From Cyclina sinensis (lineage: Eukaryota > Mollusca > Bivalvia > Venerida > Veneridae), in contig JAAONU010000014.1 of the NCBI GenBank assembly GCA_012932295.1, forward strand, positions 40,966,770-41,030,769: DNA of 64,000 nucleotides, read 5' to 3'. This document shows, one piece after another, positions 37,201 to 45,168 of the stretch. Below the pieces are notes generated by a model, which did no database searches, was not told the DNA's origin, and saw only the letters and a program-made list of their open reading frames with translations. Numbering within the stretch: position 1 is the first letter of the stretch; every line of letters begins with the position of its first letter. Position numbers and translations under genes: made by a program.

Positions 37201-38918
37201 TATCCAAATATAGGCGTCGCCGTTCTCGGCGCCGCGAATTAAAATCGTAACTTTTGAGAATAATGTTTGCGCTGTTTATGTTTAATATTGAAAATATGAA
37301 TTTATGCATTAATAATGATGTGAAAGATAAAGAAAGCAGCATTATATCAGGTACATTGCCGTTTTACGAAAGTTATTAAATTGTCCGTAATCACAAATAA
37401 ATCGAAATAGGAAACCTGATATGTTTAGAAACTCAGACTTAAAATATCATGGTGTTTGCGAAACTCTCTTTGCATTTTTTTTTCTTGAATGACAACATAT
37501 TATGCTTTTGAGAAAGGGTAAAAAAGTATCACCTGCCTGGTTTAAATTTGTGTAAGAAATGCCGAACGCTTTCCACCGATATCCGTAAAACGAGTCACGA
37601 ATTTGTATATGCAATATTAAAGGGATACACAGGCAAATGAATGCCCCAAAAATTAAAACTAATATTATTTGCTCAAATCACATTTAATACGAAGATCTTT
37701 AAATTCCCAGTATGTTTGTAGTGAAATGCGGACTTCAACATAAATATTTCAACGTTCTTTAACAGAAAGTAAAACGTGAAAGAAATCAACGAGTTATTTT
37801 TAAATAGGACACGTGACAAAAACAACCAGTAGTCGTTTTTCTTAGGTTGCTTTTTCCCGTAGATCACGTGACAAGTCCTTCAACCGTCCAATCATTCACT
37901 GCGAAATTTAGCGCGAAATCTAAATTTTCTATCTAGACCCACGTGGGTCAAGTTAGGAAACCATCCTGTTTTTTTTTCATTTAAAAAGAGGAAATCTTTG
38001 TTACTGGGACTGTTCATTGTATGTATTTCGATCACATTTATAGTAGTTTGACAGACGAAATGAGAAAGAAAGCATAAAACTTTTGCCTGTATATCTCTTT
38101 AACAAAGACCTAAAATACCATATTATTTTTGACCTTTGTTATAAAATGGCAAATCCACAATAACGTACTCGAAAACGTCTTCGTCCGAACTTACAGATTC
38201 GGAAAAAAAGCATCCGAAATTTTACGGAGGGAAAAAAGTCATATGACAAGTCGAAAATACTATTTAGCACTAAATTTACCAAGTTCTTTGAATTCTAAAT
38301 ATAAATCTTACATATGCAAATTAGCATTTTCTAGTGATTTTGGATCAGTCTGTGCAATGGCAGTGAAGCAACAGAAAACGAAAGTCGGCAATTCTTTGAT
38401 CCAGACATCGTGTTATGAACGGTTTAACTTCACATGAAAGCGTGTTCCTAGGTACAAAAATATTATTATCACCAATATAGAATAGTAGATACTTTAAAAG
38501 ATTATTATCATTTTCTGTATACAGATCATTTTAATGTTAAATATGCATTTAACTTCAAATTTTCACGCGAATTTTGTATCTACAAATAGTTGTTTACTAA
38601 CACGGCGGCCTTTTTGTGTTTTCTTGGCTAACCACCTCGGGTTTATGTTAGGTAAGCAATAGGTTGCAAACGTTTGCGACAACCAGTCCGTTCAGTAGCA
38701 AACGTTCGCTAACTTGAGCGAAAGATTGCGAACGTCACAGACAACTGTACAGTTGCCTGTCGTGTTACTAATTAACCAAAGCATGGAATATCTCTTCACC
38801 ACTGTTAAAAAAAAATCAAATTCTAATGTCAGTGATACACAATGAAAATAACTAACCTGAACGCCCGATAAACATTTTTGCTGACCCTCATGTTTTTGTT
38901 GGAGAAAATCCGAAGCAT
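16115..38918 (-). CDS. ACSF2: ACSF2-like mitochondrial medium-chain acyl-CoA ligase, 15 exons
   Basis: The protein activates fatty acids as acyl-adenylate and then acyl-CoA, expected in the mitochondrial matrix. I joined 15 GT-AG exons (minus strand, 5' to 3'): 38857-38918, 27434-27614, 26847-26975, 26083-26136, 25480-25598, 25181-25228, 24629-24746, 23938-24033, 21322-21470, 20617-20785, 20164-20271, 18621-18769, 17300-17441, 16824-16934, 16115-16249. They total 1770 bp, coding 589 residues without a stop (human ACSF2 has 615). Residues 1-20 form a basic presequence with no acids. Motifs: P-loop [14 protein letters not shown] at 236-249, YGTTENSP at 378, YRTGD at 458-462, hinge [16 protein letters not shown] from 476, and A10 [12 protein letters not shown] with catalytic Lys568. 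ACSF2-type block PLYHCFGMV starts near residue 278. The P-loop departs from TSGTTGxPKG (Ser for Pro, Ala for Gly). Family call is firm; exon 1 is the least certain part. Confidence 0.93.
16824..16934 (-). CDS. ACSF2: ACSF2 exon 14
   Basis: Thirty-seven codons, [20 protein letters not shown] then [17 protein letters not shown], matching human VVGVKDDRMGEEICACIRLKDG. Acceptor attag, donor GTAGAA. Confidence 0.95.
17300..17441 (-). CDS. ACSF2: ACSF2 exon 13 (A7/A8 hinge)
   Basis: Completes the split Gly codon and reads [20 protein letters not shown] then [20 protein letters not shown] and PKIKDVQ. It carries A7 Asp462, which binds the ribose hydroxyls, and the hinge where the C-terminal domain rotates. 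Donor GTGAGT. Confidence 0.95.
17474..17870. repeat. Dispersed repeat with (gtcggc)n motif
   Basis: In ACSF2 intron 12 a 'tagctccactattcg...gaagtggaactattgtcataacccc' lead is followed by gtcggcgtcggcgttgg and two related sub-blocks, both with 'ggttaacctttttgttaggg/atgtc..ttctcag/aaaaactatc/gtc'. A related inverted piece lies at 42395-42445. I recognise this kind of repeat from bivalve genomes. The 82-codon frame inside is not a gene. Confidence 0.55.
18050..18138. repeat. Two C-homopolymer tracts
   Basis: Runs of C at about 18051-18064 and 18125-18138 lie in a C-rich stretch of ACSF2 intron 12. They are low-complexity sequence and prone to assembly error. Confidence 0.8.
18621..18769 (-). 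CDS. ACSF2: ACSF2 exon 12
   Basis: Reads [20 protein letters not shown] then [20 protein letters not shown] and CLPDRWYRT, ending GG before GTAAGG. It contains GELC.RGY..M..YW and the start of the A7 motif YRTGD. Confidence 0.95.
19875..20128 (-). mobile_element. tRNA-derived SINE, copy 1
   Basis: The minus-strand head (20128 downward) reads ggagcggatcagtggtccag, with an anticodon-like loop ctggtaatc, and a B box gagttcgatctcc. The body contains gagacattaagccgaggttc, a block common in invertebrate SINE bodies (possibly the Nin-type domain, from memory), then tatcttgcact and catatgggcaacc. It matches the copy at 26246-26544 along its whole length. It sits in ACSF2 intron 11 in the same orientation as the gene. 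The open frames here on both strands are repeat shadows. Confidence 0.8.
20164..20271 (-). CDS. ACSF2: ACSF2 exon 11 (YGTTENSP)
   Basis: Thirty-six codons, [20 protein letters not shown] then [16 protein letters not shown]. It contains the A5 motif that contacts adenine. Acceptor ttttacag, donor GTACCT. Confidence 0.95.
20617..20785 (-). CDS. ACSF2: ACSF2 exon 10
   Basis: Reads [20 protein letters not shown], then [20 protein letters not shown] and [16 protein letters not shown], closely matching human LYGTPTMFVDILNQPDF..AGSPAPPEL. Acceptor ttttacag, donor GTAGGA. Confidence 0.95.
21120..21300. repeat. Microsatellite-like (att/gtt)n and (gat)n tract
   Basis: Imperfect trinucleotide runs rich in att and gtt pass into ggtgatgg/gatgatgatgg just downstream of ACSF2 exon 9. 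Confidence 0.8.
21322..21470 (-). CDS. ACSF2: ACSF2 exon 9
   Basis: Reads [20 protein letters not shown] and on to [13 protein letters not shown], ending AA before GTAAGA. PLYHCFG is the ACSF2 PLYHCLG block. The loop joining exons 8 and 9 is about three residues shorter than in human. Confidence 0.94.
21545..22120. repeat. Tandem ~145-bp bivalve repeat, about four degenerate copies
   Basis: Successive units share accaagattgttcaaatta, ggctctggcgtcaaaattgg, ggggtcatgggttttcctta, agcaaaacgtttaaaaatctt and 'gaaaccccaagggctagagctt'. I recognise this unit as a widespread bivalve interspersed repeat. The overlapping open frames at 21510-22026 are repeat-encoded, not genes. It lies in ACSF2 intron 8. 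Confidence 0.75.
22130..23460. repeat. Degenerate repeats rich in TGACCTTGA
   Basis: About eight imperfect units of roughly 105-220 bp share 'acaaaaccgacatgttgaattattcaag', tatgaccttgacctttaaat, 'gaccttcaaggtcaaattattgaa', 'ttgccataactttgttat' and gattcatacttggacaaaac. Exact TGACCTTGA/TCAAGGTCA occurs at 22166, 22458, 22615, 22865, 23012, 23096 and 23364. The unit lies in ACSF2 intron 8, next to the previous repeat. Confidence 0.75.
23938..24033 (-). CDS. ACSF2: ACSF2 exon 8 (P-loop)
   Basis: Reads [20 protein letters not shown] then [12 protein letters not shown], donor GTATGT. It carries the P-loop, with Ser replacing Pro and Ala replacing Gly of the usual GTTGxPKG, followed by the conserved LSHxNIVNN of ACSF2. 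Confidence 0.94.
24629..24746 (-). CDS. ACSF2: ACSF2 exon 7
   Basis: Acceptor ctcgtag, donor GTAAAT. Reads [20 protein letters not shown] then [19 protein letters not shown]. It ends on the first two residues (TS) of the nucleotide-binding P-loop. Confidence 0.94.
25181..25228 (-). CDS. ACSF2: ACSF2 exon 6 (48 bp)
   Basis: A small exon after acceptor tttttcag. Split codon AT|T, then [15 protein letters not shown], ending CC before GTAAGT. It matches the human LPDLTTVISVDAP stretch. Both phases fit their neighbours. Confidence 0.9.
25480..25598 (-). CDS. ACSF2: ACSF2 exon 5
   Basis: Reads [20 protein letters not shown] then [19 protein letters not shown], ending in phase 2 at donor GTAAGT. 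It corresponds to human VGCKALVFPKQFKTQQYYN. Confidence 0.92.
26083..26136 (-). CDS. ACSF2: ACSF2 exon 4
   Basis: Eighteen codons, [18 protein letters not shown], matching human VSVNPAYQAMELEYVLKK. Acceptor caacag, donor GTAAGT. Confidence 0.94.
26246..26544 (-). mobile_element. tRNA-derived SINE, copy 2
   Basis: It is the same family as 19875-20128 and more complete. The minus-strand head is ggagcggatgtggtccagtg with a ctggtaaac anticodon-like loop and B box gagttcgatcc. The body has cggatgagacgttaaaccg, gcatgcaaaagaaccaggag, tatcttgcact and gggcaaccgttaccgacgat. The 3' end is an (agat)n tail. It lies in ACSF2 intron 3. Confidence 0.85.
26847..26975 (-). CDS. ACSF2: ACSF2 exon 3
   Basis: Acceptor tttacag, donor GTAAGT, 43 codons in phase 0. 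It reads [20 protein letters not shown] and then [18 protein letters not shown], the GDR..WGPN block of the family. Confidence 0.95.
27155..27230 (+). mobile_element. Degenerate tRNA-like SINE head
   Basis: The A-box-like tagcttagtagtctgagcg is followed by 'gtcagtctggagcaagtcttagaggttgtgagg', a pattern seen in mollusc tRNA-derived SINEs. The B box is decayed and the body is not delimited. Confidence 0.4.
27434..27614 (-). CDS. ACSF2: ACSF2 exon 2
   Basis: It follows acceptor ttttag and ends GAG|GTGAG. It contains [20 protein letters not shown] and [11 protein letters not shown], the N-terminal adenylation block (human: TVGQCLETTAQRVPEREALV). Confidence 0.93.
27620..32845. other. ACSF2 intron 1, proximal part
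   Basis: Apart from the SINE-like head just before this stretch, I see no feature I can support here. The many 60-100-codon frames on both strands are AT-driven and match no family I know. Confidence 0.4.
32850..33480 (+). pseudogene. PIF/Harbinger transposase (HARBI1-like) relic
   Basis: Two coding blocks remain inside ACSF2 intron 1, opposite to the gene. Block 1 (32850-32964) reads [20 protein letters not shown] then YINRKVF, the 'DGTxIPI..P....YxNRKGxHS' region holding the first catalytic Asp. Block 2 (33315-33480) reads [16 protein letters not shown], a stop, then [16 protein letters not shown], a stop, then LENGHLNT. It matches the 'PGSxHDSRV...GDSAYPL..W..TPY' region with the second Asp. 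The 340-bp gap, stops and changed residues show it is dead. Terminal repeats were not found. Confidence 0.78.
33485..34915. other. ACSF2 intron 1, middle part
   Basis: AT-rich. It may hold eroded remains of the Harbinger element but nothing I can support. Confidence 0.35.
34917..35009. repeat. Perfect 21-bp stem hairpin
   Basis: 34917-34937 (starting agcttccatt) is the exact reverse complement of 34989-35009 (ending aatggaagct), with a 51-nt loop. It could be the ends of a short foldback element or a hairpin small-RNA source. Confidence 0.85.
35010..36690. other. ACSF2 intron 1, distal part
   Basis: The frames at 35328-35534 and 35420-35755 are short and match no family I recognise. No other structure is seen. 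Confidence 0.35.
36695..36866 (-). mobile_element. tRNA-Ser-like SINE
   Basis: Read on the minus strand, the head is gccgagtggttaaaaggtcg, an anticodon-like loop acttgtaatc, a class-II-like variable arm and a B box gagttcgaacccc. The body, tccttcagcaagaaacttta then tactggttggttccagg, resembles the conserved central domain of metazoan-wide SINEs found in bivalves (domain name not certain). It is about 170 bp and lies in ACSF2 intron 1. Confidence 0.8.
37617..38102. mobile_element. 486-bp TTAA-flanked MITE
   Basis: The left end TTAAAGGGATACACAGGCAA pairs with the right end, which read inverted is TTAAAGAGATATACAGGCAA (18 of 20 identical). TTAA borders again suggest a piggyBac/Kolobok-type mover. 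It lies 0.75 kb from ACSF2 exon 1. The interior is non-coding but has cacgtgac and cacgtggg E-box-like words. Confidence 0.8.
38857..38918 (-). CDS. ACSF2: ACSF2 exon 1 (mitochondrial presequence)
   Basis: The frame reads MLRIFSNKN then [11 protein letters not shown], ending in AG before the donor GTTAGT. That phase fits exon 2, which starts with the completing T. The peptide is rich in Arg, Lys, Ser and Phe with no acidic residue, as expected of a matrix-targeting presequence. An internal ATG at 38889-38891 is a possible second start. The call rests on phase, donor and composition, since this part is not conserved. Confidence 0.68.
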
Positions 38919-40021
38919 TTTTACGTCTGTGTTATGTTCCTATTTATCAAGACAACAAATCAGTCTGGTGACTCGAACGTCTAGCAAATTGTACTGTCCT
39001 GTGTCAATCACATAATAAACTGTTTATTCTATGATTACTCAACCAGAGTTTCATATTTGCAATCAGGAATCACTGTCTGTGTACTGCAACGCTGTAAACA
39101 AGTGTAGAGCGTAAAAACTAAAACGATATCTAGATCCAGTTAGACCATGGTATCTGCAATTTGGCTAGTCAGCGCAAAATATTCTATTTGTATTTACACC
39201 ACAGTATCTTCGAATTGACCAATATTTTATTTGTATGTATCGCATAAACAACGTCATTGTCTACTTTACTGGCAAGTATTTCGTGCTATGTCAATTGTTC
39301 AGTGTCCTTAAATAATTATTTGTTTTCAGTAGCATGTTAACAAGAGCAGTCTGTCTGAGTGTCTGATGACAACGCGCACGACAGTTTGCAGTGCTTAATT
39401 GATAGTGGAATTTGAAGCATTCCTTTAAAAAATGCCTTCATTCTTAGCCATAATTCTATGTCGCTACCTTGACAGAGTAATGGACCTTATTTTAAACTCG
39501 CTCTAGTAAGCAAGTTATTATAAGTTTTACTTGAAATTAACTTTTTATCGTAATGGAAAAAATGTATGTTAAAAGAAGCACAATTCTTAATCACAATATT
39601 GACACAAGCGCCATGTCCCAGAGTAAAGCCTTACTTACATAAAGACGTATTATTATTTTCGACTGAATCTTTCACAATAAACAAGATGAGAATATTTCCT
39701 ATCAACCAGAAGGTCAAAGACCCATGTGCATGTATATAACATATAAACATATATGGCGAAACAAGACGTACATTTTAAAAAGTTGCAACCATGGAAATAT
39801 TTAAGCAAATATATATTCAACTTATAGCGCCTTTATATGACAACAAGTACATATAGCTGATGATAACAATCAGAGATTATGTAGACATGATTATTGTGTA
39901 CATAATCACTGACAAAATACATTATTACAAAAATCATTCATGATATAATGCAATAAGAAAACTTGTCTACCTAGTTTAAATGTTTTTATGTAGATCAACT
40001 TACTAATACAAAGGCTTTATT
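38919..40021. promoter_or_regulatory. Presumed ACSF2 5' flank; no defined element
   Basis: By position this must hold the ACSF2 5' UTR and promoter if exon 1 is right. I see no convincing TATA box or other site. There is no gene in the stretch. Confidence 0.3.
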
Positions 40022-41529
40022 TATATACCCAAAGGAAAAAGAAACACAGGGTAAAATAATATGGAATAAAGTTTAACGGCTTTATTAAAGATCATGAAAC
40101 TTTGATAGATTATTTTCTGGGTCACTGTGTACTCAACACGGTAAGAAAAATTACCGAAGCATGTAACGTACCGTTTCACGTAGTGCAAGCAATGAAAAGA
40201 AAAAATTACGTGCAGAATAATTTTGATTATTTCATCAATCCATCGATACTTTAGAGAAATACACACAGTTTTCCATAGTTAAAACCTGTTTTTCATTTCC
40301 TACGGTAATGGCACGGCTTACGGAAGTTCAGAGGGGTCAGGCCAATGCGTTGCTAATGCAAGGTCAGACGCAACAACAGGTTGCTATGCAGTTTAGGCGT
40401 GAATGTTTCTACCATAGAGCGACTTGTTCGTCGTCTTAGAGAAGCTGGAAGGCTTGCCGACCGACTTCGAACGGGACTTCCGCGCGTAACGAAATGACGT
40501 CAGGACAGGGCTATACGTCTTGCCCACCTGCGTAATCGGTACGTTACTGTCATTGAAACTGCTAACAATACAATAGGCAATCATAACCGTCATATTCACC
40601 CCAAAACTGTAAGGAACCGATTACGTGAGACGGGTCCGCGATGTAGATTTCCATGCGTTTGTCTGCCTCTCACTCGTCCACGTCGCGCGCATCGAATGGC
40701 TTGGTTAGCGGCACATTCCCCCAGAACATTTCCATTGAGGCAATGGAGACGGGTCTGTTTCACCGACGAGTCGCGATTCACCCTTTTTCGTCGGGATGGT
40801 CGACGTCGTATATACCGACGTCGTGGGGAACGCTTCGCCGACGCATGCGTTACTGAGGTTTATAGGTTTGGTGGTGGATCAGTCATGGTCCTGGGTGGGA
40901 TATCCCACGGGTTTAAGTCACCCTTGGTTGTGTTGGGTGGGAACTTGACCGCCGTAAGGTATAGAAATGAAATCCTCCGCGCGATTGCTGTCCCTTTAGT
41001 CCAACAACGTAACCTAATTTTCCAACAAGACAATGCCCGACCTCATGTTGCGAGAGTTTGTAGACAGTTTCTGGTGAATCATAACATTCAGCCACTTGAC
41101 TGGCCGCCTTATAGTCCAGATTTGTCTCCAATTGAACATCTATGGGAAGAACTGGACAGGAGAATAAGGCGGCGTCAGAACACCCCCGCCAAACTCGACC
41201 AACTGAGAAATGCCTTGTTGGAAGAGTGGAACAATATCCCCAGGAGAAAGATAACCATCTTATGAATTCAATGTACAGGAGAATAAGGACTGTGACAGCT
41301 GCGGGAGGAGGACATACCCAGTACTGAGAACTATACGCAGATTTGAATTTACGCTTTTGTGGGGTATCGCCAAATTGGTTCCAGTAACTCTAAAAGTAAA
41401 GGTCAAAATCCAGTGAAATTTTCCGAATTAATTCATGAAAGATAGTTTTTGATAGATTAATAAACAAAATTTTATAACATTCATATAAATAACCGTAAAT
41501 CACCGCTATTTTTTTCCTTTGGGTATATA
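40022..41529 (+). mobile_element. Tc1/mariner-type transposon, 1508 bp
   Basis: The ends are perfect 19-bp inverted repeats, TATATACCCAAAGGAAAAA, at 40022-40040 and 41511-41529, with TA-rich borders that fit a TA target. The element carries one transposase frame on the + strand (next entry). The length is normal for Tc1. Confidence 0.9.
40308..41327 (+). pseudogene. Tc1-type DD34E transposase, lightly damaged
   Basis: A near full-length transposase of about 340 residues can be followed across two frame shifts and one stop. It starts MARLTEVQRGQANALLMQGQ (helix-turn-helix region). A frame shift at about 40396-40400 is followed by VSTIERLVRRLREAGRLADR. A TGA stop lies at 40495-40497. The longest open piece, 40696-41265, has CFTDESRFTLFRRDGRRRIY (first Asp), GGGSVMVLGGIS, IFQQDNARPHVARV (second Asp) and DWPPYSPDLSPIEHLWEELD (final Glu), so the DDE triad is intact. 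A second shift near 41252 moves the frame to a stop at 41325-41327. The element is non-autonomous now but young, given intact ends. Confidence 0.92.
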
Positions 41530-42335
41530 TACAAGAAGACCCCAATGTAAGCGATTATGCGGTATCACAACAAGGGACTTAAACATGGATTCGGTATGAG
41601 TATAAAGAGACATGAATTAACTCCCCTTAAATACAGTAACGTTGACAAAATAAAAGTTATCCGTCTATAGAATTATGAGTATATGTATCTATATTAACAT
41701 TATTATCTTTCCCATATTCTACAACTAAACTTTATATCGATTATTTTCTATACTTTGCATAGCTATTGTGTTAAAGATGTTTTACATTTAACTTACGATA
41801 TCACAAAGATATGTGTGAAAAGTAAAAGGTAATCACTATAAAAAGATTATTTAAACATTATCATATCTGTCAAATGTACTACGGGTAATTTCTAGAATGC
41901 AAGTATGAAACCTCGTAGACACTTTCGAATGTACATGGTCATACTTTGTGTCATCAATTAACAGTGGTTTGTAGGAAAATACCAGGTGTTACACCTTATC
42001 ATAGTTCCAAATGACAAGGAGAATAATTCTGAAATAATAATAAAACACTTTATCATATTATTAAGTTTAATCAAATTTCAAAGTAAAAAAAGAGGAATGA
42101 TCCTGAAAATAATGCTATAACAGTTATTGCCCTTTGTACAACAGGAAGCAAGAAAAAAGGACATAATTTTGTAAATATTTTTATCAGAGTTATGCCCTTG
42201 TCCAACAGCAGGGTCCTGTCTATATATAAAAGTATTTTAAGTTTCAGTGGAAACCCCTTAATAATGAACAAGCTATTACACTTAGTAAAAAAAACTTAAA
42301 CCAAAACTTCAATCTCTTTATATAACGAACAAGCT
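41530..42335. other. Intergenic AT-rich stretch
   Basis: No supported feature. Short frames here are AT-driven. Confidence 0.4.
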
Positions 42336-42337
42336 AT

Positions 42338-42345
42338 TATACTTG

Positions 42346-42387
<42 letters not shown>

Positions 42388-42450
42388 ACTTTAAACAACG
42401 CTGACGCCGACGCCGAGTGCAATAGCTCTCTTTATTCTAGCTAAAAGGGA
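42338..42450. repeat. Poly-A tract joined to inverted (gacgcc)n repeat
   Basis: A run of about 36 A at roughly 42348-42385 is followed by cgctgacgccgacgccgagt and gcaatagctctctttattct, the inverted counterpart of the repeat at 17474. The poly-A could be a retroposed tail or assembly-prone homopolymer. Confidence 0.7.
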
Positions 42451-42518
42451 ATGCAAGTACATGAAAACAGACTATATCAGCACGATTATTTTGTGTGTTT
42501 TGATTTTCACGCGGTCTA

Positions 42519-42616
42519 AGTCGGATAGAAAAGCTCCTGGTGTTGTCTATACGATATAGACACTCACTAACGCTCGTGTCTATATCGTATAGACAACCTC
42601 ACTCGTTTCCTATCCT
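42519..42616. repeat. Long hairpin with a perfect 22-bp stem
   Basis: 42542-42563 and 42576-42597 are exact reverse complements with a 12-nt loop. Pairing continues imperfectly outward (ggatagaaaag... against ...tttcctatcc) to a stem of about 43 bp. Confidence 0.88.
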
Positions 42617-42619
42617 TAA

Positions 42620-43516
42620 CATCAGCTTCTTTATTTACAAAGTGACGCATATTGCCTAGAGGTAACATTTAGACGTTTCGTGAAATACAGTAAATCTCCA
42701 AGAGTTAGACTAGTCAAAAAAGTGGTCTGATAAATTAATTGGGGGTGGGGGTGGGGTCTCCTTTGTTGTAAATTTGAGTTTTTTGTTCTTTCAAACTGCT
42801 CGTTTTTGCACGATAATAAAATAATCAAAGTGGTCTTATTTGCGGAACTTTACTATAGTTCATTCAACCACGCAATAACATTTCTGATAAGATAATTAAA
42901 AGTGGCCGATAGTGCAAATACATTTTTTATTGTTTAACTTAGTGATTTTTAGTTGGATTTTATGGCTTACTAGTGATTGTTTGATTTGGATTATACCGAT
43001 GAAGTGGAAAGACATTATAACTTTCGACAAATCTACCATTTTGTGTTTTTAAATCATTTATGGAGCAGTTTTCAAACTTTCCATTACCCACGCATAATCG
43101 CTTTGAGGTTTTTATGGCGCGAAAAATTGGCGACAATCCAGGCGAACAAAGAACTTTGAGCTTTAGGCAAAACATTATCTCTAGCTCTATTGCAAATGTT
43201 TGTTGGACTATAACTTATAAGGAATAAGCAAGTAAATAGACGAAAGTTTGGCGACCTTTCAGGTATATGCAGCAAGTGGATTTCAAGATGCAAAAAGTAG
43301 CTAAGCGACTGATTCTCAAACTGAGCAATTGAAGGCACTGGCGTACAGATCTATTGATTTAGAAACTAGATCTTAAGAAACAATTTTATCTTCCGAGGGG
43401 TTCTAGAGAAAAGAGATGGATATTGTTATGATCTAGTCTATGATTTTTACTTCAATTTGAGCCACGATAGTAGGAGCGAGAGGTCGGGGGTGAGCATTTT
43501 CACAAAAGACAAATAA
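42620..43516. other. Intergenic stretch
   Basis: Nothing supportable is seen. The frames at 42960-43338 are short and unmatched. Confidence 0.35.
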
Positions 43517-44340
43517 TTGCAAACTTTAGAGATGTTCTTGATGTTACATATATCATGTAAAAAGATCATCCTGGTTTCTCAGTGGACTGCAATTATTCTT
43601 AAGAAATACAAACAGGGCAGTCGAGCCTCTGGCCACTTTTTAAAGAATACCGAGAGAAACATCCAAGAGAAAAAAGTGGCGTTTGCGTTTTCGGCAAAGA
43701 TTGTGGCAGAGGGGCGTGTGGTACATGACATGTTTCCCAGCTGGCATCAATATGCTGATTATGATAGACTGATAGACGTTGGCACAGTTAATAACCAAAG
43801 AGTAGTCAACCATGCAAACAGTGATCATAATAAGACATATACATTACCTCTGGCCCAGCCCCTGAACCAAAATAGCTGTGTGTTGCTGCAGATTATGGAC
43901 ATTCCGCATAGGTACATTATCAATTTTTGAATACTTGTCACCAACAAAACGATGCTTTAGGGGATGTGAATGGTCACAAAGCAAGGGCCAATCCCCACTA
44001 GGATTTGTTCCTACCTACGCACCTAGAAAAGCGAGTTTTGTTTGTTACTGATCACACATGCATGCCCGTTTGTACATTTAACGAACAGTATCCGCATCAA
44101 AGTAATGCAATGGTACTTGAACCCCCGCAAAGTTCCACAACACTTGCATCAACGGCAAGATATCGTAGTGATCGTCCGTCACACTCTGAAAGTCCATATA
44201 GGCGTAGAGGAGGTAGGTTACTCCCAGTGTCTATAAATACCCAACAGGTTGAAAATGACAGTGAAACACGTGCGAGTGGGCATGAGGTTAAAAGTGAGGA
44301 CGTATTGGAGATTGGAGATGGTCACCCTTCGATACGCGTA
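43517..44340 (+). other. Unrecognised open stretches upstream of LINE endonuclease
   Basis: Two open frames, 43517-43930 (137 codons) and 44005-44379 (124 codons), precede the endonuclease in the same strand. The second is hydrophilic and Ser/Arg-rich (SDRPSHSESPYRRRGGRLL). Position suggests the ORF1/leader of the same LINE, but I recognise no domain, and a chance origin is possible. Confidence 0.4.
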
Positions 44341-45134
44341 TATGAACATAAATGGACTGTGTGGCAGACGAACATATAAACTGAGATCGGATTTTTAAAG
44401 ATGTGTTTAATAGAAATAATATAATTTTATTTACAGAAACATGGACATATTCTTTTTCAGAACTGCATAAAGATGGTTTCGAGTAATTAATTTCTAAACA
44501 GAGAAAACAAAAAGCAAAAATCCAAACAAAAATCATGTGGCATTGTTGATTACGTTAGAAATAAGTATATATCTGATGACGTTCAAGTTTTTACTTCGGA
44601 AGATGATGTTATTTGGTTAAATCTCTCAGCAATTAAACTATTTAAAAAGGTTTTAGTACTGGTCTGTGTTATGTTTTTCCTGATGAAAATAGTAGGAATT
44701 CAATGATTTATAGAATTTTTATAGATTAATTGACTCATTTATTCATGTTGAAAACTTGTCTGATACTGAAATCATTTTTGCCGATTTTGACTCGTGCACT
44801 TCCGATTTGTCCGATTTTGTCGAGCATAATTAATTAAAGTATATAATAACGAATTTTTGTCTGATGGTGATGATTAAGATATTAACATTAAACGATATTC
44901 ACAAGATAAAGGTCACGTAAATAGTTACGGTAGATTATTTTTAGACTCGATTTAGAATTGTAAATGGTAGAAAGGGATAAAAATAGTCGAAAATACTCGT
45001 GTGTAACAAATCTTTGTTGTTGACTTCTTATTGTGTAAATATGATATGTTCGTTTGAAATAGGAGATCCAAATACTCTCTTTGATCATTGTGAAACATTT
45101 GATAAGGATTTTGTAAATACGAAAGATAAGAATG
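44340..45134 (+). pseudogene. LINE-2, segment A: endonuclease
   Basis: In shifting frames this reads INGLCGRRTYKLRSDF, VFNRNNIILFTETWT (the TETW box), SDDVQVFTSEDDVIWLNLSA, a decayed DFDS..SDLSDFV (the GDFN box) and YSQDKGHVNSYGR, and ends at LFDHCETFDKDFVNTKDKN, where SDHCP would be expected. This is an APE-type endonuclease with several stops. The frame is cut at 45134 by an inserted foldback element and resumes at 50083. It is the 5' third of one LINE copy. Confidence 0.82.
45128..45134. other. Target-site duplication (left) of foldback element
   Basis: aagaatg, repeated at 50083-50089. Removing the element and one copy restores the LINE frame (DKN-DTFCND). Confidence 0.85.
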
Positions 45135-45168
45135 AAAGTCCGTAAAGTTAGCTCGGAGATCAGCAATC

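Noticed and set aside
37200..37245. GC-rich stretch (ggcgtcgccgttctcggcgccg) as a promoter CpG island or coding exon
   Set aside because: Too short, no splice sites in phase, and upstream of nothing on either strand that needs it.
38889..38891. Internal ATG as the only ACSF2 start
   Set aside because: The upstream in-frame ATG at 38916-38918 extends the basic leader with good composition. I kept the longer form but note both.
40913..41131. Minus-strand frame inside the Tc1 element
   Set aside because: Shadow of the transposase frame on the + strand.
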